Below the pieces are notes generated by a model. That model had not been told where the DNA came from, did no database searches, and saw only the letters and a list, made by a program, of their open reading frames with translations. This document shows, in pieces, positions 46,885 through 55,339 of a DNA stretch of 64,000 nucleotides. The stretch is from Sphingobacterium bovisgrunnientis (lineage in GTDB: Bacteria > Bacteroidota > Bacteroidia > Sphingobacteriales > Sphingobacteriaceae): contig NZ_WUQY01000004.1 in the NCBI RefSeq assembly GCF_009829085.1, forward strand, positions 62,001-126,000. The letters run 5' to 3'. The position numbers and the translations under genes are program-made. Numbering within the stretch: position 1 is the first letter of the stretch; every line of letters starts with the position of its first letter.

Positions 46885-49383
46885 ATGAAAAAGATAGTAT
46901 TACTTCTGCTAACTGTATTTACTTGCTCCACAGTATGGGCACAATTAAAATCGCCAGAGGAATTTTTAGGTCGTCAAATCGGAACTAAAATTACACCACA
47001 TTGGAAAGTTTTGGAATACTATAAGCATGTTGCAGAACAAGCTCCACAACAGATTAAATTTCAGCAGTATGGTGAGTCGATCGAAGGAAGACCAATGTAT
47101 GTTTTTTTTGTTTCTTCTGCTAAGAATATTGCACGATTGGATGCAATCCGCAAAAACAATCTAAAAATAGCTGGAGAAGAGACTGGAAATACAGAACTTG
47201 TGGATATGCCTGCGATAATTTGGATGAGTAACAATGCGCATGGAAATGAGACATCCTCTATGGAATCTTCGATGATGACTCTTTACCAATTGGTCAATCC
47301 AAAGAATTCTGCTTCACAAAAGGAATTGGAAAATACGTTGGTGATTATCGATCCATGTTTGAATCCAGACGGTACGGAACGGTACAACAATTGGCAGAAC
47401 GGAATTTTGGGTGCTCAATACCATCCTGACTTGTATGCCAGAGAACACAGTGAGCCTTGGCCAGGAGGTCGAGTCAATCATTATTACTTTGATTTGAATC
47501 GTGATTGGGCATGGCAGACGCAATTGGAAAGTCAGCAACGCATGCAAATTTACAATGATTGGTTGCCGCATATTCATATTGATTTCCACGAAATGGGAAT
47601 CAATGCGCCTTATTATTTTCCGCCAGCGGCAGAACCATTGCATGAAGTTATCACACCTTGGCAGCGCGAATTTCAAACCACTATTGGTAAGCACAATGCC
47701 AAGTATTTTGACAAACAAGGATGGTTATATTTTACGAAAGAACGTTTTGACTTATTCTATCCATCATACGGGGATACCTACCCGATGTACTCTGGAGCTA
47801 TCGGAATGACTTATGAGAAGGCGGGAAATACTTCTGCTGGTCTGGGGGTTTACACTGATCAAAAAGATACGTTGACTTTGGTAGATAGAGCGATTCAGCA
47901 CCATGCTTCTGGAATGAATTTAGTAGAAGTGGTTTCACAAAATTCAGCAAAAGTAGTGGAAGAGTTTAAGAAATTCTATAAGCAAGCAAATGCTGGTGAT
48001 TTGGCAACATTCCAGAGTTACGTCATTAAATACGAGCCAAATCAGGAGTCTAGTATCCGTTCGTTGCTTGAATTACTCGATAAGAATAAAATTCGTTATT
48101 ATGCTGCCGAAGGTACGTTCAGAGGTTTGGACTACTCGACAAAGAAAAGTATAACATACACCGCAAAAGATAAAGATTTAGTTATTCCGGGCAATCAGCC
48201 AAAAGCTGCTTTGGTTCGTGTCCTATTTGAGCCGGAGGCTAAACTGTTGGACTCCGTGACATACGATATTACAGCTTGGTCGATGCCTTATGTGTATGGC
48301 CTTTCCGCTGTAGCAAGTCAAAATAAAATTACTTCTACAAAACCTTACAGTTTAGAAAAAGTAAGTAATAACCTAGCGGAAAGCTTTGGTTATGCGATTA
48401 AGTGGAATGGATTTTCGTCTGCACGAGTGCTAGCAGAACTTTTACAAAAGAAAATTACTGTTAAACGTTCGGATTATGCATTCAAATTGAATGGTGAAGA
48501 TTTTCCCAGAGGTTCGTTGTTGGTAATGTCCAGCAACAACAAAGCTGTGGATATCAAGAAGACCCTGAAAGAAGTAGGAGACCAGCACGATTTGAAAATA
48601 CATGCAATCAGTTCGGGTATCATTGAGGGCGCCAAAGATTTTGGTAGTTCGGATGTGAAAACCATTAAAGCACCAAAGGTCTTGATGTTGGCTGGAGAAG
48701 GTATGCGTGCTTTAAATGTGGGTGAGGTATGGCATTATTTCGATCAGCAGTTGAAATATCCTATTATTTTGGTAAATCCTCGAGAAATGTCTCGTGTGAA
48801 ATGGTCCGAAATTGATGTGTTTATAATGCCGGGCGGAAGTTATCCATTTTTACAAGATAAGATCCAAGCAGAAAGTTTTTCCAATTGGGTACGTGCTGGC
48901 GGTAAGGTTATAGCGCTAGAAAGTGCTGTGTCGCAATTGTCTGCACAATCTTGGGTAAAACTCAAACCAATCAAACAAGATACAACAATCAAGGCTAAAG
49001 AGAATCCATTAAAAGTGTATGCGGATCGTGAGCGCGAATCTTTGAAAGAATATACAGCAGGTGCGATTTATAAAGTTGATTTTGATGCGACACATCCGTT
49101 AATGTACGGCAACAAAGAATATTTCACCTTGCGCCAAAATGGTACGCTTTACCAATATTTCAAAGATGGCACGGGATGGAATGTCGGTTATATCAAAGAG
49201 AATGCCTTAATGAGTGGCTTTGTAGGGCAAAACCTTAGCAAGCAAATCAAGAATGGTTTAGTTTTCGGAACAGAATCCGTAGGAGCAGGCACAATCATTT
49301 ACCTTGTGGATAATGTCTTATTCCGCAATTTTTGGGATACTGGTAAATTAGTGATGGCAAATGCTGTATTTCAAGTGGATTAG
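46885..49383 (+). CDS. Secreted M14-family zinc carboxypeptidase
   Basis: The 832-residue protein has a signal peptide (about 1-19). The M14 domain shows the zinc ligands His119 and Glu122 in WMSNNAHGNETSSMESSMMT and the third ligand His235 in HIHIDFHEMGINAPYYFPPA; DPCLNPDGTERYNNW and FDLNRDWAWQ hold the substrate-binding Arg/Asn area. Beyond about 400 comes a large extension, including a glutamine-amidotransferase-like (DJ-1/ThuA-like) segment (APKVLMLAGEGMRALNVGEV, VFIMPGGSYPF, WVRAGGKVIALES). This M14 plus GATase-like layout is common in Bacteroidota exopeptidases. It should trim peptides outside the cytoplasm. Convergent with asd. Confidence 0.92.
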   Translation: MKKIVLLLLTVFTCSTVWAQLKSPEEFLGRQIGTKITPHWKVLEYYKHVAEQAPQQIKFQQYGESIEGRPMYVFFVSSAKNIARLDAIRKNNLKIAGEETGNTELVDMPAIIWMSNNAHGNETSSMESSMMTLYQLVNPKNSASQKELENTLVIIDPCLNPDGTERYNNWQNGILGAQYHPDLYAREHSEPWPGGRVNHYYFDLNRDWAWQTQLESQQRMQIYNDWLPHIHIDFHEMGINAPYYFPPAAEPLHEVITPWQREFQTTIGKHNAKYFDKQGWLYFTKERFDLFYPSYGDTYPMYSGAIGMTYEKAGNTSAGLGVYTDQKDTLTLVDRAIQHHASGMNLVEVVSQNSAKVVEEFKKFYKQANAGDLATFQSYVIKYEPNQESSIRSLLELLDKNKIRYYAAEGTFRGLDYSTKKSITYTAKDKDLVIPGNQPKAALVRVLFEPEAKLLDSVTYDITAWSMPYVYGLSAVASQNKITSTKPYSLEKVSNNLAESFGYAIKWNGFSSARVLAELLQKKITVKRSDYAFKLNGEDFPRGSLLVMSSNNKAVDIKKTLKEVGDQHDLKIHAISSGIIEGAKDFGSSDVKTIKAPKVLMLAGEGMRALNVGEVWHYFDQQLKYPIILVNPREMSRVKWSEIDVFIMPGGSYPFLQDKIQAESFSNWVRAGGKVIALESAVSQLSAQSWVKLKPIKQDTTIKAKENPLKVYADRERESLKEYTAGAIYKVDFDATHPLMYGNKEYFTLRQNGTLYQYFKDGTGWNVGYIKENALMSGFVGQNLSKQIKNGLVFGTESVGAGTIIYLVDNVLFRNFWDTGKLVMANAVFQVD

Positions 49384-49471
49384 TAATGAAAGCACTTGGT
49401 ATTATGTTTAACTACACCGGTGCTACTTTTGCAGAATAAAAATTAGAGGAGACAACTACATAGTAAACAAA

Positions 49472-49500
49472 AAATGCTGTAAGTCAAGCTTACAGCATTT
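49472..49500. terminator. Bidirectional terminator between the M14 peptidase and asd
   Basis: A 12-bp stem (AAATGCTGTAAG / CTTACAGCATTT) with a 5-base loop is flanked by A and T runs. Confidence 0.82.
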
Positions 49501-49524
49501 ACTAATCCCTTATATGGATATTAT

Positions 49525-50514
49525 TTAAATCAATCCTTTTTTCGCTAATAATTCAGCTACTTGTACAGCATTTGTTGCCGCACCTTTTCTCAAATTATCT
49601 GCTACTACCCAAAGGTTAACTGTTTTATCTTGTGATTCGTCACGACGAATACGTCCTACGAAAACTTCATCTTTACCGTGTGCATCTTTCGGCATTGGGT
49701 ATTCCAAATTAGCAGGATTATCCACTACAACAACACCTTCTTGTGCTGCTAAAGCTGCACGTAACTCCGCTAAATCAAAATCATTTTCGAATTCAATATT
49801 TACAGACTCCGAGTGACCACCCATTACTGGGATACGTACCGTAGTTGCTGTAACTTTGATCGAATCATCTTGCATGATTTTATTCGTCTCCTTAATCATT
49901 TTCATTTCCTCTTTCGTATAGCCATTATCTTGGAATACATCGATTTGAGGAATCACATTTAAGTCGATTTGGTAAGGATACGCTTTCTCACCTTCCACGC
50001 CTGCACGCTCGTCGTTCAATTGTTGAACCGCTTTTACACCAGTACCTGTTACAGATTGGTAAGTCGATACGACAACGCGTTTGATTTTATATTTTTCGTG
50101 CAATGGTTTCAACACCACTACCATTTGAATAGTCGAACAATTTGGGTTAGCGATGATTTTATCATCAGCTGTCAATACATCACCGTTCACCTCTGGTACT
50201 ACCAATTTTTTAGTAGGATCCATACGCCAAGCCGATGAATTGTCAATTACGGTAATACCCGCTTCAGCAAATAATGGAGCGAATTCTGTCGAAGTGCTGC
50301 CGCCAGCTGAGAATAAAGCCACATCTGGTTTAAGTGCAATAGCTTCTGTTGGAGTAACTACCTTATACTTATTTCCCTTGAATTCAATTTCCTTACCCTT
50401 ACTTCTTTCTGATGCTACTGGAATTAATTCTGTTACGGGAAAGTTTCTCTCCGCTAATACTGTCAACATTTCGGACCCAACTAAACCAGTTGCGCCAACT
50501 ACTGCTACTTTCAT
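49525..50514 (-). CDS. asd: Aspartate-semialdehyde dehydrogenase
   Basis: Asd reduces beta-aspartyl phosphate to aspartate semialdehyde with NADPH, the branch point to lysine/diaminopimelate, methionine and threonine. The 329 residues have the nucleotide-binding MKVAVVGATGLVGSEMLTVL, the catalytic Cys126 in IIANPNCSTIQMVVVLKPLH, STYQSVTGTGVKAVQQL, and the catalytic His in RIPVMGGHSESVNIEFEN. Length and motifs fit the Gram-positive/Bacteroidota type. The start is the first ATG. It is monocistronic; the 279-base gap upstream shows no riboswitch or coding frame. Confidence 0.97.
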   Translation of the reverse strand: MKVAVVGATGLVGSEMLTVLAERNFPVTELIPVASERSKGKEIEFKGNKYKVVTPTEAIALKPDVALFSAGGSTSTEFAPLFAEAGITVIDNSSAWRMDPTKKLVVPEVNGDVLTADDKIIANPNCSTIQMVVVLKPLHEKYKIKRVVVSTYQSVTGTGVKAVQQLNDERAGVEGEKAYPYQIDLNVIPQIDVFQDNGYTKEEMKMIKETNKIMQDDSIKVTATTVRIPVMGGHSESVNIEFENDFDLAELRAALAAQEGVVVVDNPANLEYPMPKDAHGKDEVFVGRIRRDESQDKTVNLWVVADNLRKGAATNAVQVAELLAKKGLI

Positions 50515-50793
50515 TTCTTTACAATTGTGCTTTAATATTTTGTGAATACTCTTTTTTTAATGGATTCAAACATAAGAAATTAAAATCAGTAAACACACAA
50601 AAATTTTAATTATTCGCATTATTTTAGGCTTAAAATTTAAAAACACACCTGATTTATGGTTTAAAAATTACGATTTTGTTAATTTAAACGGATATTAGGC
50701 TGAACAAACGCAATGTAATTTTTAATTGTAGAGAAAAATATTCTGTAAATTGCCTCGACAAAGAATCATACGCTAATAGGCTAAAAACTAGGC

Positions 50794-52404
50794 ATGAGAA
50801 TTACATTTAAGCTTTATTTAATTTCGCTTATCCTCACTTGCTTAACATACCACAAAGGTTGGACACAATCTTCAGGTTCGCTTGTTATCAATGAGCTCAT
50901 GATTAACCCAAACAATGTTGCCTCATTACCGGCATTTGAGTTTATAGAATTGTATAATAATTCTTCAAACACCATTGATTTAAAGTCCGTAACCTTACAT
51001 GTAAATAACAATCAAGTGACTTTGCAAAGTTACAAGATTCCGCCGAGTCAATATGTAATCTTATGTGCTGCTGAATCTGAAGCTCAATTCACAAGATATG
51101 GAAATGCCCTGGCGCTGTCGAGATGGTATGCATTGAACAATTCTGCTGCAACTATAAAGCTTACACAGGGAGATAATATAATAGATGAAATAACGTATAG
51201 CGACAGTTGGTATAATAGTTCTACGAAACGAAATGGCGGCTGGAGTTTGGAACGTATTAACCCCAATTGGAATTGCAATATAAAACTGAATTGGTCTGCG
51301 ACAAATTCCTTGAGCGGTGGTACACCGGGAAAAAACAATACGATTCTAGATAATAAATTTATTCCTCAGCCATCTATCTCAAGCTACAAAATCGTACAGA
51401 ATCGAGTTGAATTAAATTTGAGTATTGAACACAAATATTTTTCAAATATCAGTTCGGCAAAATTTACTTTGGATGAGGGAATTGGTAATGCTGAAAAAGT
51501 TGAATTGCTAAATGAACAAATAGTTCTGAGCTTTTCCAAAAATCTAAATCCCCAAAAATTGTATACTTTACGAATAGAAGGGTTAAAGATTTGCAATCTT
51601 GTATTACCAATATTTGAAACCAAGCTTTTTGATCAAAAGGAAATTAAAACAAGTGATATTATCATCAACGAAATTCTATTTAATCCCAAAGAAGGTGGAG
51701 TCGATTTTGTGGAATTATATAATCAAACTGAATTTCCCATTAATCTGCAAAACTTCAAATTAGGCAATAGGGTAATTACCAATCAGTTTTTTTTACTGGA
51801 AGCTAAACAGTATTTAGCAATTACAACCAATAAAAAAATAATTGCACAACATTATCCTAATGCCATTCAAGAGAATATTTTCGAAACGGCTTCATTGCCT
51901 CCGTATACGAATCAACAAGGCGTAGTGACGTTATTTTCAAATCAAAGTATCTTTATAGATTCAGTGTATTATTCAGCGGATATGCATTCCAAACATGTGA
52001 TTGATCCAAAAGGAATTTCACTAGAACGCACCAATAATGCTGAAAATACTTTTCACTCTGCATCAACAGTATATGGTGGTGCAACTCCGGGATATCAAAA
52101 TTCTACAATGGAATTAAATATTCCCCAAAATAAAATCTACCTAACCTCCAATACCTTTTCTCCAAATGATGACGGCTATGAAGATGAATTAGAAATTAAT
52201 TACGAGCTCATCCATCCGAATTACATCATCGCTGTAGAAATATACAATGAAAAAGGCCAATTGGTTAAAAAATTAGCGCATCAAAACCTTGCTGGTACGC
52301 ACGGCAAAATAATTTGGGATGGAAAAAGCGATGCAGGACAACGCTCTGCTAGAGGTCATTACATTTCGTTTGCTCAAATTTTTGACCACAATGGTATGAC
52401 ATAA
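50794..52404 (+). CDS. Exported protein with two lamin-tail domains and an (apparently truncated) gliding-motility-type C-terminus
   Basis: The 536-residue protein has a signal peptide (about 1-25). Two lamin-tail domains follow: about 28-180 (LVINELMINPNNVASLPAFE, FIELYNNSS) and 288-430 (IIINEILFNPKEGGVDFVEL), each ending GGATPG- or GGTPGKNN-like. The C-terminal domain is FlgD-like/gliding C-terminal type (FSPNDDGYEDELEINYELIH, YNEKGQLVKKLAHQNLAGTH, GKIIWDGKSDAGQRSARGHY). It stops at DHNGMT, where the last strand should begin. Past the TAA the same frame reads NFKQPFVLINSL, a plausible missing strand, before the next stop at 52452. It probably acts on the cell surface; its partner is unknown. 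Confidence 0.82.
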   Translation: MRITFKLYLISLILTCLTYHKGWTQSSGSLVINELMINPNNVASLPAFEFIELYNNSSNTIDLKSVTLHVNNNQVTLQSYKIPPSQYVILCAAESEAQFTRYGNALALSRWYALNNSAATIKLTQGDNIIDEITYSDSWYNSSTKRNGGWSLERINPNWNCNIKLNWSATNSLSGGTPGKNNTILDNKFIPQPSISSYKIVQNRVELNLSIEHKYFSNISSAKFTLDEGIGNAEKVELLNEQIVLSFSKNLNPQKLYTLRIEGLKICNLVLPIFETKLFDQKEIKTSDIIINEILFNPKEGGVDFVELYNQTEFPINLQNFKLGNRVITNQFFLLEAKQYLAITTNKKIIAQHYPNAIQENIFETASLPPYTNQQGVVTLFSNQSIFIDSVYYSADMHSKHVIDPKGISLERTNNAENTFHSASTVYGGATPGYQNSTMELNIPQNKIYLTSNTFSPNDDGYEDELEINYELIHPNYIIAVEIYNEKGQLVKKLAHQNLAGTHGKIIWDGKSDAGQRSARGHYISFAQIFDHNGMT

Positions 52405-52437
52405 AATTTTAAACAACCGTTTGTGTTAATCAACTCA

Positions 52438-52468
52438 TTGACAAGACATTGAAAAACGAATAACTTTG
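52438..52468 (+). promoter_or_regulatory. Full Bacteroidota promoter, TTG-N20-TAACTTTG, of tdh
   Basis: TTG at 52438-52440 and TAACTTTG at 52461-52468 are 20 bases apart, a canonical -33/-7 pair. The -7 box ends 9 bases before the ATG at 52478, so the leader is at most a few bases. Confidence 0.72.
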
Positions 52469-52477
52469 TTCACATAT

Positions 52478-53419
52478 ATGAAAGAAACAATAATTATCCT
52501 TGGGGCGAATGGTCAGATTGGGTCTGAATTAGCTTTAGCACTTCGAAACAAATTTGGTAGCCAAAATGTTATCACGACTGATATAAGACCTCCTCACGAT
52601 TTAGAGGAAGGTGATATTTTCGAAACGGCTAATGTGCTGGATAAAAATCTTCTGAAAGAATTATTTATCAAATACAAACCTACGCAGATTTATCTTTTGG
52701 CAGCAATGTTGTCTGCAACAGGCGAGCAATATCCTATGAAAGCTTGGGATCTAAACATGAATGGTTTATTGAATGTGTTGGATCTGGCTGTTGAATTAGG
52801 CATCAAAAAAATATTTTGGCCAAGCTCGATTGCTGTTTTTGGACCGAATTCTCCAAAAACCGAAACACCACAATACTGTGTAATGGATCCCAACAGTATC
52901 TACGGTATTAGTAAGTTAGCTGGCGAAAGATTGGTGGAATATTACCACGCAAAATACGATTTAGATATTCGAAGTATCCGCTATCCGGGAATTATTTCAT
53001 GGAAAACAGCACCAGGAGGTGGTACAACAGATTACGCCGTACATATTTTCTTCGAAGCATTGGCAAAAGGCAAATACGAAAGTTTCTTGTCCGAAGGGAC
53101 TGCTCTTCCGATGATGTATATGGACGATGCGGTACGAGCGACAATCGAATTGATGGATGCTCCAGCAGAAAACCTGACGATCCGCTCGAGTTATAATTTG
53201 GCAGGTATTTCCTTTACTCCTGCACAGATTGCCCAAGAAATTAAAAAAATTCTTCCTAATTTTGAGATGTCTTATGCAGAAGGCGATCCACGTCAAGCCA
53301 TTGCAGATTCTTGGCCTAAAAGTATCAATGATGAATACGCCCAAAAAGACTGGAATTGGAAATTGGATTATAGCCTAGAAGATTTGACACGAGTAATGAT
53401 CGAAAATCTTAAAAAATAA
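52478..53419 (+). CDS. L-threonine 3-dehydrogenase, SDR (epimerase-like) type
   Basis: The 313-residue protein starts at the ATG at 52478; a TTG four codons earlier lies within the promoter. It has the NAD-binding IIILGANGQIGSELALALRN, then ATGEQYPMKAWDLNMNGLLN, IFWPSSIAVFGPNSPK, the SDR Tyr-Lys pair in SIYGISKLAGERLVEYY and RYPGIISWKTAPGGGTTDYA. This set is that of the short-chain-type Tdh known from Flavobacterium, not the zinc MDR type. It oxidises threonine to 2-amino-3-oxobutanoate, the substrate of Kbl (12607). A Bacteroidota promoter precedes it and yebC follows after 8 bases. Confidence 0.92.
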   Translation: MKETIIILGANGQIGSELALALRNKFGSQNVITTDIRPPHDLEEGDIFETANVLDKNLLKELFIKYKPTQIYLLAAMLSATGEQYPMKAWDLNMNGLLNVLDLAVELGIKKIFWPSSIAVFGPNSPKTETPQYCVMDPNSIYGISKLAGERLVEYYHAKYDLDIRSIRYPGIISWKTAPGGGTTDYAVHIFFEALAKGKYESFLSEGTALPMMYMDDAVRATIELMDAPAENLTIRSSYNLAGISFTPAQIAQEIKKILPNFEMSYAEGDPRQAIADSWPKSINDEYAQKDWNWKLDYSLEDLTRVMIENLKK

Positions 53420-53427
53420 ACATCACA

Positions 53428-54153
53428 ATGGGTAGAGCTTTTGAATTTAGAAAGGAAAGAAAATTTAAGCGCTGGGCTAAAATGGCGGTTCAATTTACAC
53501 GATTAGGCAAGGAGATTGCTATCGCTGTAAAAGAAGGTGGACCTCATCCAGAGAACAACTCGCGCTTACGCACTGCAATTCAAAATGCAAAGGCTGTAAA
53601 CATGCCAAAAGACCGTGTTGAGGCAGCTATCAAGAGAGCGTCTGAGAAAGATGCTAAAGGTTACGAAGAATATGTGTACGAAGGATACGGTCCACATGGT
53701 GTACCTGTATTGATCGAGACGGCTACAGATAATACCAACCGTACGGTTGCTAACATAAGATCATATTTTACAAAGTCTGGTGGTTCTTTGGGAAAGACTG
53801 GTTCTTTGGATTTCATCTTCAATCGCAAATCTATCTTTCGCTTTGCGGCAGCTGAAGACTTGGATGTGGAAGAACTAGAATTGGAATTGATCGATGGTGG
53901 ATTAGAAGAATTATATGTAGAAGCTGACGAAGAAGGAAACGATATTGTCGTTGTACAGACTTCTTTCGAAGATTTCGGTAATATGCAACGTCTTTTGGAA
54001 GAAAAAGGTGTAGAATTGAAATCGGCTAAATTGGAGCGTATCGCTCTATCGCACTCTTCATTAACAGAAGAACAAGCTGCAGACGTATTGAAATTAATCG
54101 ATAAAATCGAGGAAGATGACGACGTGCAAGCGGTATACCACAACATGGATTAA
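53428..54153 (+). CDS. yebC: YebC/PmpR (TACO1) family protein
   Basis: The protein has 241 residues. The start MGRAFEFRKERKFKRWAKMA is the normal Bacteroidota variant. Further blocks are PENNSRLRTAIQNAKAVNMP, KDRVEAAIKRASEKDAKGYE, YEGYGPHGVPVLIETATDN and GSLGKTGSLDFIFNRKSIF. Classically annotated as a transcriptional regulator; recent work on the family points to a role in translation at difficult sequences such as polyproline, so either label may appear. The gene lies 8 bases after tdh, in the same transcript, and ends at a hairpin. Confidence 0.95.
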   Translation: MGRAFEFRKERKFKRWAKMAVQFTRLGKEIAIAVKEGGPHPENNSRLRTAIQNAKAVNMPKDRVEAAIKRASEKDAKGYEEYVYEGYGPHGVPVLIETATDNTNRTVANIRSYFTKSGGSLGKTGSLDFIFNRKSIFRFAAAEDLDVEELELELIDGGLEELYVEADEEGNDIVVVQTSFEDFGNMQRLLEEKGVELKSAKLERIALSHSSLTEEQAADVLKLIDKIEEDDDVQAVYHNMD

Positions 54154-54174
54154 TCACAATTTATAGTGAAAAAT

Positions 54175-54201
54175 AAAAAAGAGGGTGCTGCCCTCTTTTT
54201 T
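54175..54201 (+). terminator. Terminator of tdh-yebC
   Basis: An 11-bp stem (AAAAAAGAGGG / CCCTCTTTTTT) with a 5-base loop. Confidence 0.88.
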
Positions 54202-54219
54202 ATTATCTGTTCAAATCGT

Positions 54220-54227
54220 TAACTTTG
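54220..54227 (+). promoter_or_regulatory. -7 box TAACTTTG directly before the tandem-repeat protein gene
   Basis: TAACTTTG ends 3 bases before the ATG at 54231. The transcript should therefore start at or inside the start codon (leaderless) unless another promoter is used. No TTG at -33 spacing. Confidence 0.5.
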
Positions 54228-54230
54228 GGA

Positions 54231-55307
54231 ATGCTTACGTTCGAAGAATTTTTTATTAAGAAAAAAATTGACTTAGCCGCTTTAAAAAAAGTGGATGAAT
54301 CACTATTCTTTGAATTCCAATCGCATTACGAAAAGATGGGTGAAAAAAGTTTTGATCACACCAAAAAATTTTGGTTTAATCAACTGCGAAGAGTCCATCC
54401 TTTGGCTGAAGAAGTTGTAGTTTCTAAAAAAGAAACAAATGTGGTATTACCTACAGAAACGGCGAATCCTACCGCAGAGCAGAAAACAGCTGCAGAGCCT
54501 ACAGCTAAAACTGCAGGATTCAAACCACGCTTCAAAGCTCCAGTGAAAACTAATGTAGAAGATATTACAGAAGATAAAACAACTACAGATTCATCAGAGG
54601 TAGTGCCTACAGCAAAGCCTGCTGGATTCAAGCTACGTTTCAAAGCTGGTGTGACAAAAGCAGCGCATTCTGAAGAAACTTCACAAGAAGTTCCGACTGT
54701 TGAAAAGAAAGAAGAAAATACTTCTGAACCGGCAAGTAAACCTGCTGGTTTCAAACCACGTTTCAAAGCTAGCGTGACAAAAACAGCACCTACTGAAGAA
54801 ACTTCACAAGAAGTTCCTCCTATTGAAAAGAAAGAAGAAAGTACTACTGAACCGGCAAGTAAACCTGCTGGTTTCAAACCACGTTTCAAAGCTGGCGTGA
54901 CAAAAACAGCACCTACTGAAGAAACTTCACAAGAAGTTCCTCCTATTGAAAAGAAAGAAGAAAGTACTACTGAACCAGCAAGTAAACCTGCTGGTTTCAA
55001 ACCACGATTCAAAGCTGGTGTGACAAAAACAGCACCTACTGAAGAAACTTCACAAGAAGTAACTCCTATTGAAAAGAAAAAAGAAAATACTTCCGAACCA
55101 GCAAATAAGCCGGCTGGATTCAAGCCACGTTTCAAAGCTGGTGTGACAAAATCAGCATCTAATGAAGAGACTTCACAAGTAGACCTTCCTATTGAAAAGA
55201 AAGAAGAAAGTACTACTGAACCTGCAAATAAACCTGCTGGATTCAAACCACGTTTCAAAGCTGGCGTGACAAAAACAAAACCGTCTCAAGAAGAAGACAA
55301 CTCCTAA
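54231..55307 (+). CDS. Protein with a conserved helical N-terminus and 41-residue tandem repeats
   Basis: The 358-residue product has no signal peptide. Residues 1-58 are helical and look folded (LTFEEFFIKKKIDLAALKKV, ESLFFEFQSHYEKMGEKSF, HTKKFWFNQLRRVHPL). The remainder is disordered and repetitive: seven copies of AGFKPRFKAGV-like basic patches joined by acidic linkers (EETSQEVPPIEKKEES), with a 41-residue period. The alternation of basic FKPRFK and acidic stretches is suggestive of nucleic-acid, ribosome or polyanion binding, but no function is known. The ATG at 54231 is chosen over a TTG two codons earlier. It is the first gene of a possible seven-gene run to 60316. Confidence 0.75.
   Translation: MLTFEEFFIKKKIDLAALKKVDESLFFEFQSHYEKMGEKSFDHTKKFWFNQLRRVHPLAEEVVVSKKETNVVLPTETANPTAEQKTAAEPTAKTAGFKPRFKAPVKTNVEDITEDKTTTDSSEVVPTAKPAGFKLRFKAGVTKAAHSEETSQEVPTVEKKEENTSEPASKPAGFKPRFKASVTKTAPTEETSQEVPPIEKKEESTTEPASKPAGFKPRFKAGVTKTAPTEETSQEVPPIEKKEESTTEPASKPAGFKPRFKAGVTKTAPTEETSQEVTPIEKKKENTSEPANKPAGFKPRFKAGVTKSASNEETSQVDLPIEKKEESTTEPANKPAGFKPRFKAGVTKTKPSQEEDNS
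54605..55290. repeat. 123-bp tandem repeat array (coding)
   Basis: Units begin with AAACCTGCTGGTTTCAAACC or close variants at about 54615, 54738, 54861, 54984, 55107 and 55230, an exact 123-bp step (41 codons). Copies from 54738 and 54861 differ at only two bases, so the array has expanded recently and copy number is probably variable between strains. Confidence 0.9.
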
Positions 55308-55339
55308 TAAAACATTACCAATTATATAAAATATTCATC

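Noticed and set aside
50515..50793. Possible riboswitch upstream of asd or of the lamin-tail gene
   Set aside because: The region is plain AT-rich DNA; I see no lysine- or SAM-riboswitch-like conserved helices or anti-terminator hairpin.
54380..55258. A 292-codon minus-strand frame opposite the tandem-repeat gene
   Set aside because: It is a shadow created by the repetitive codons of the plus-strand gene: it has no start signals, and its sequence merely mirrors the 41-residue period.
54605..55290. Regular 123-bp repeats that could look like a CRISPR array
   Set aside because: The units are in-frame coding sequence with no unique spacers and no short palindromic repeats; no cas genes are present.
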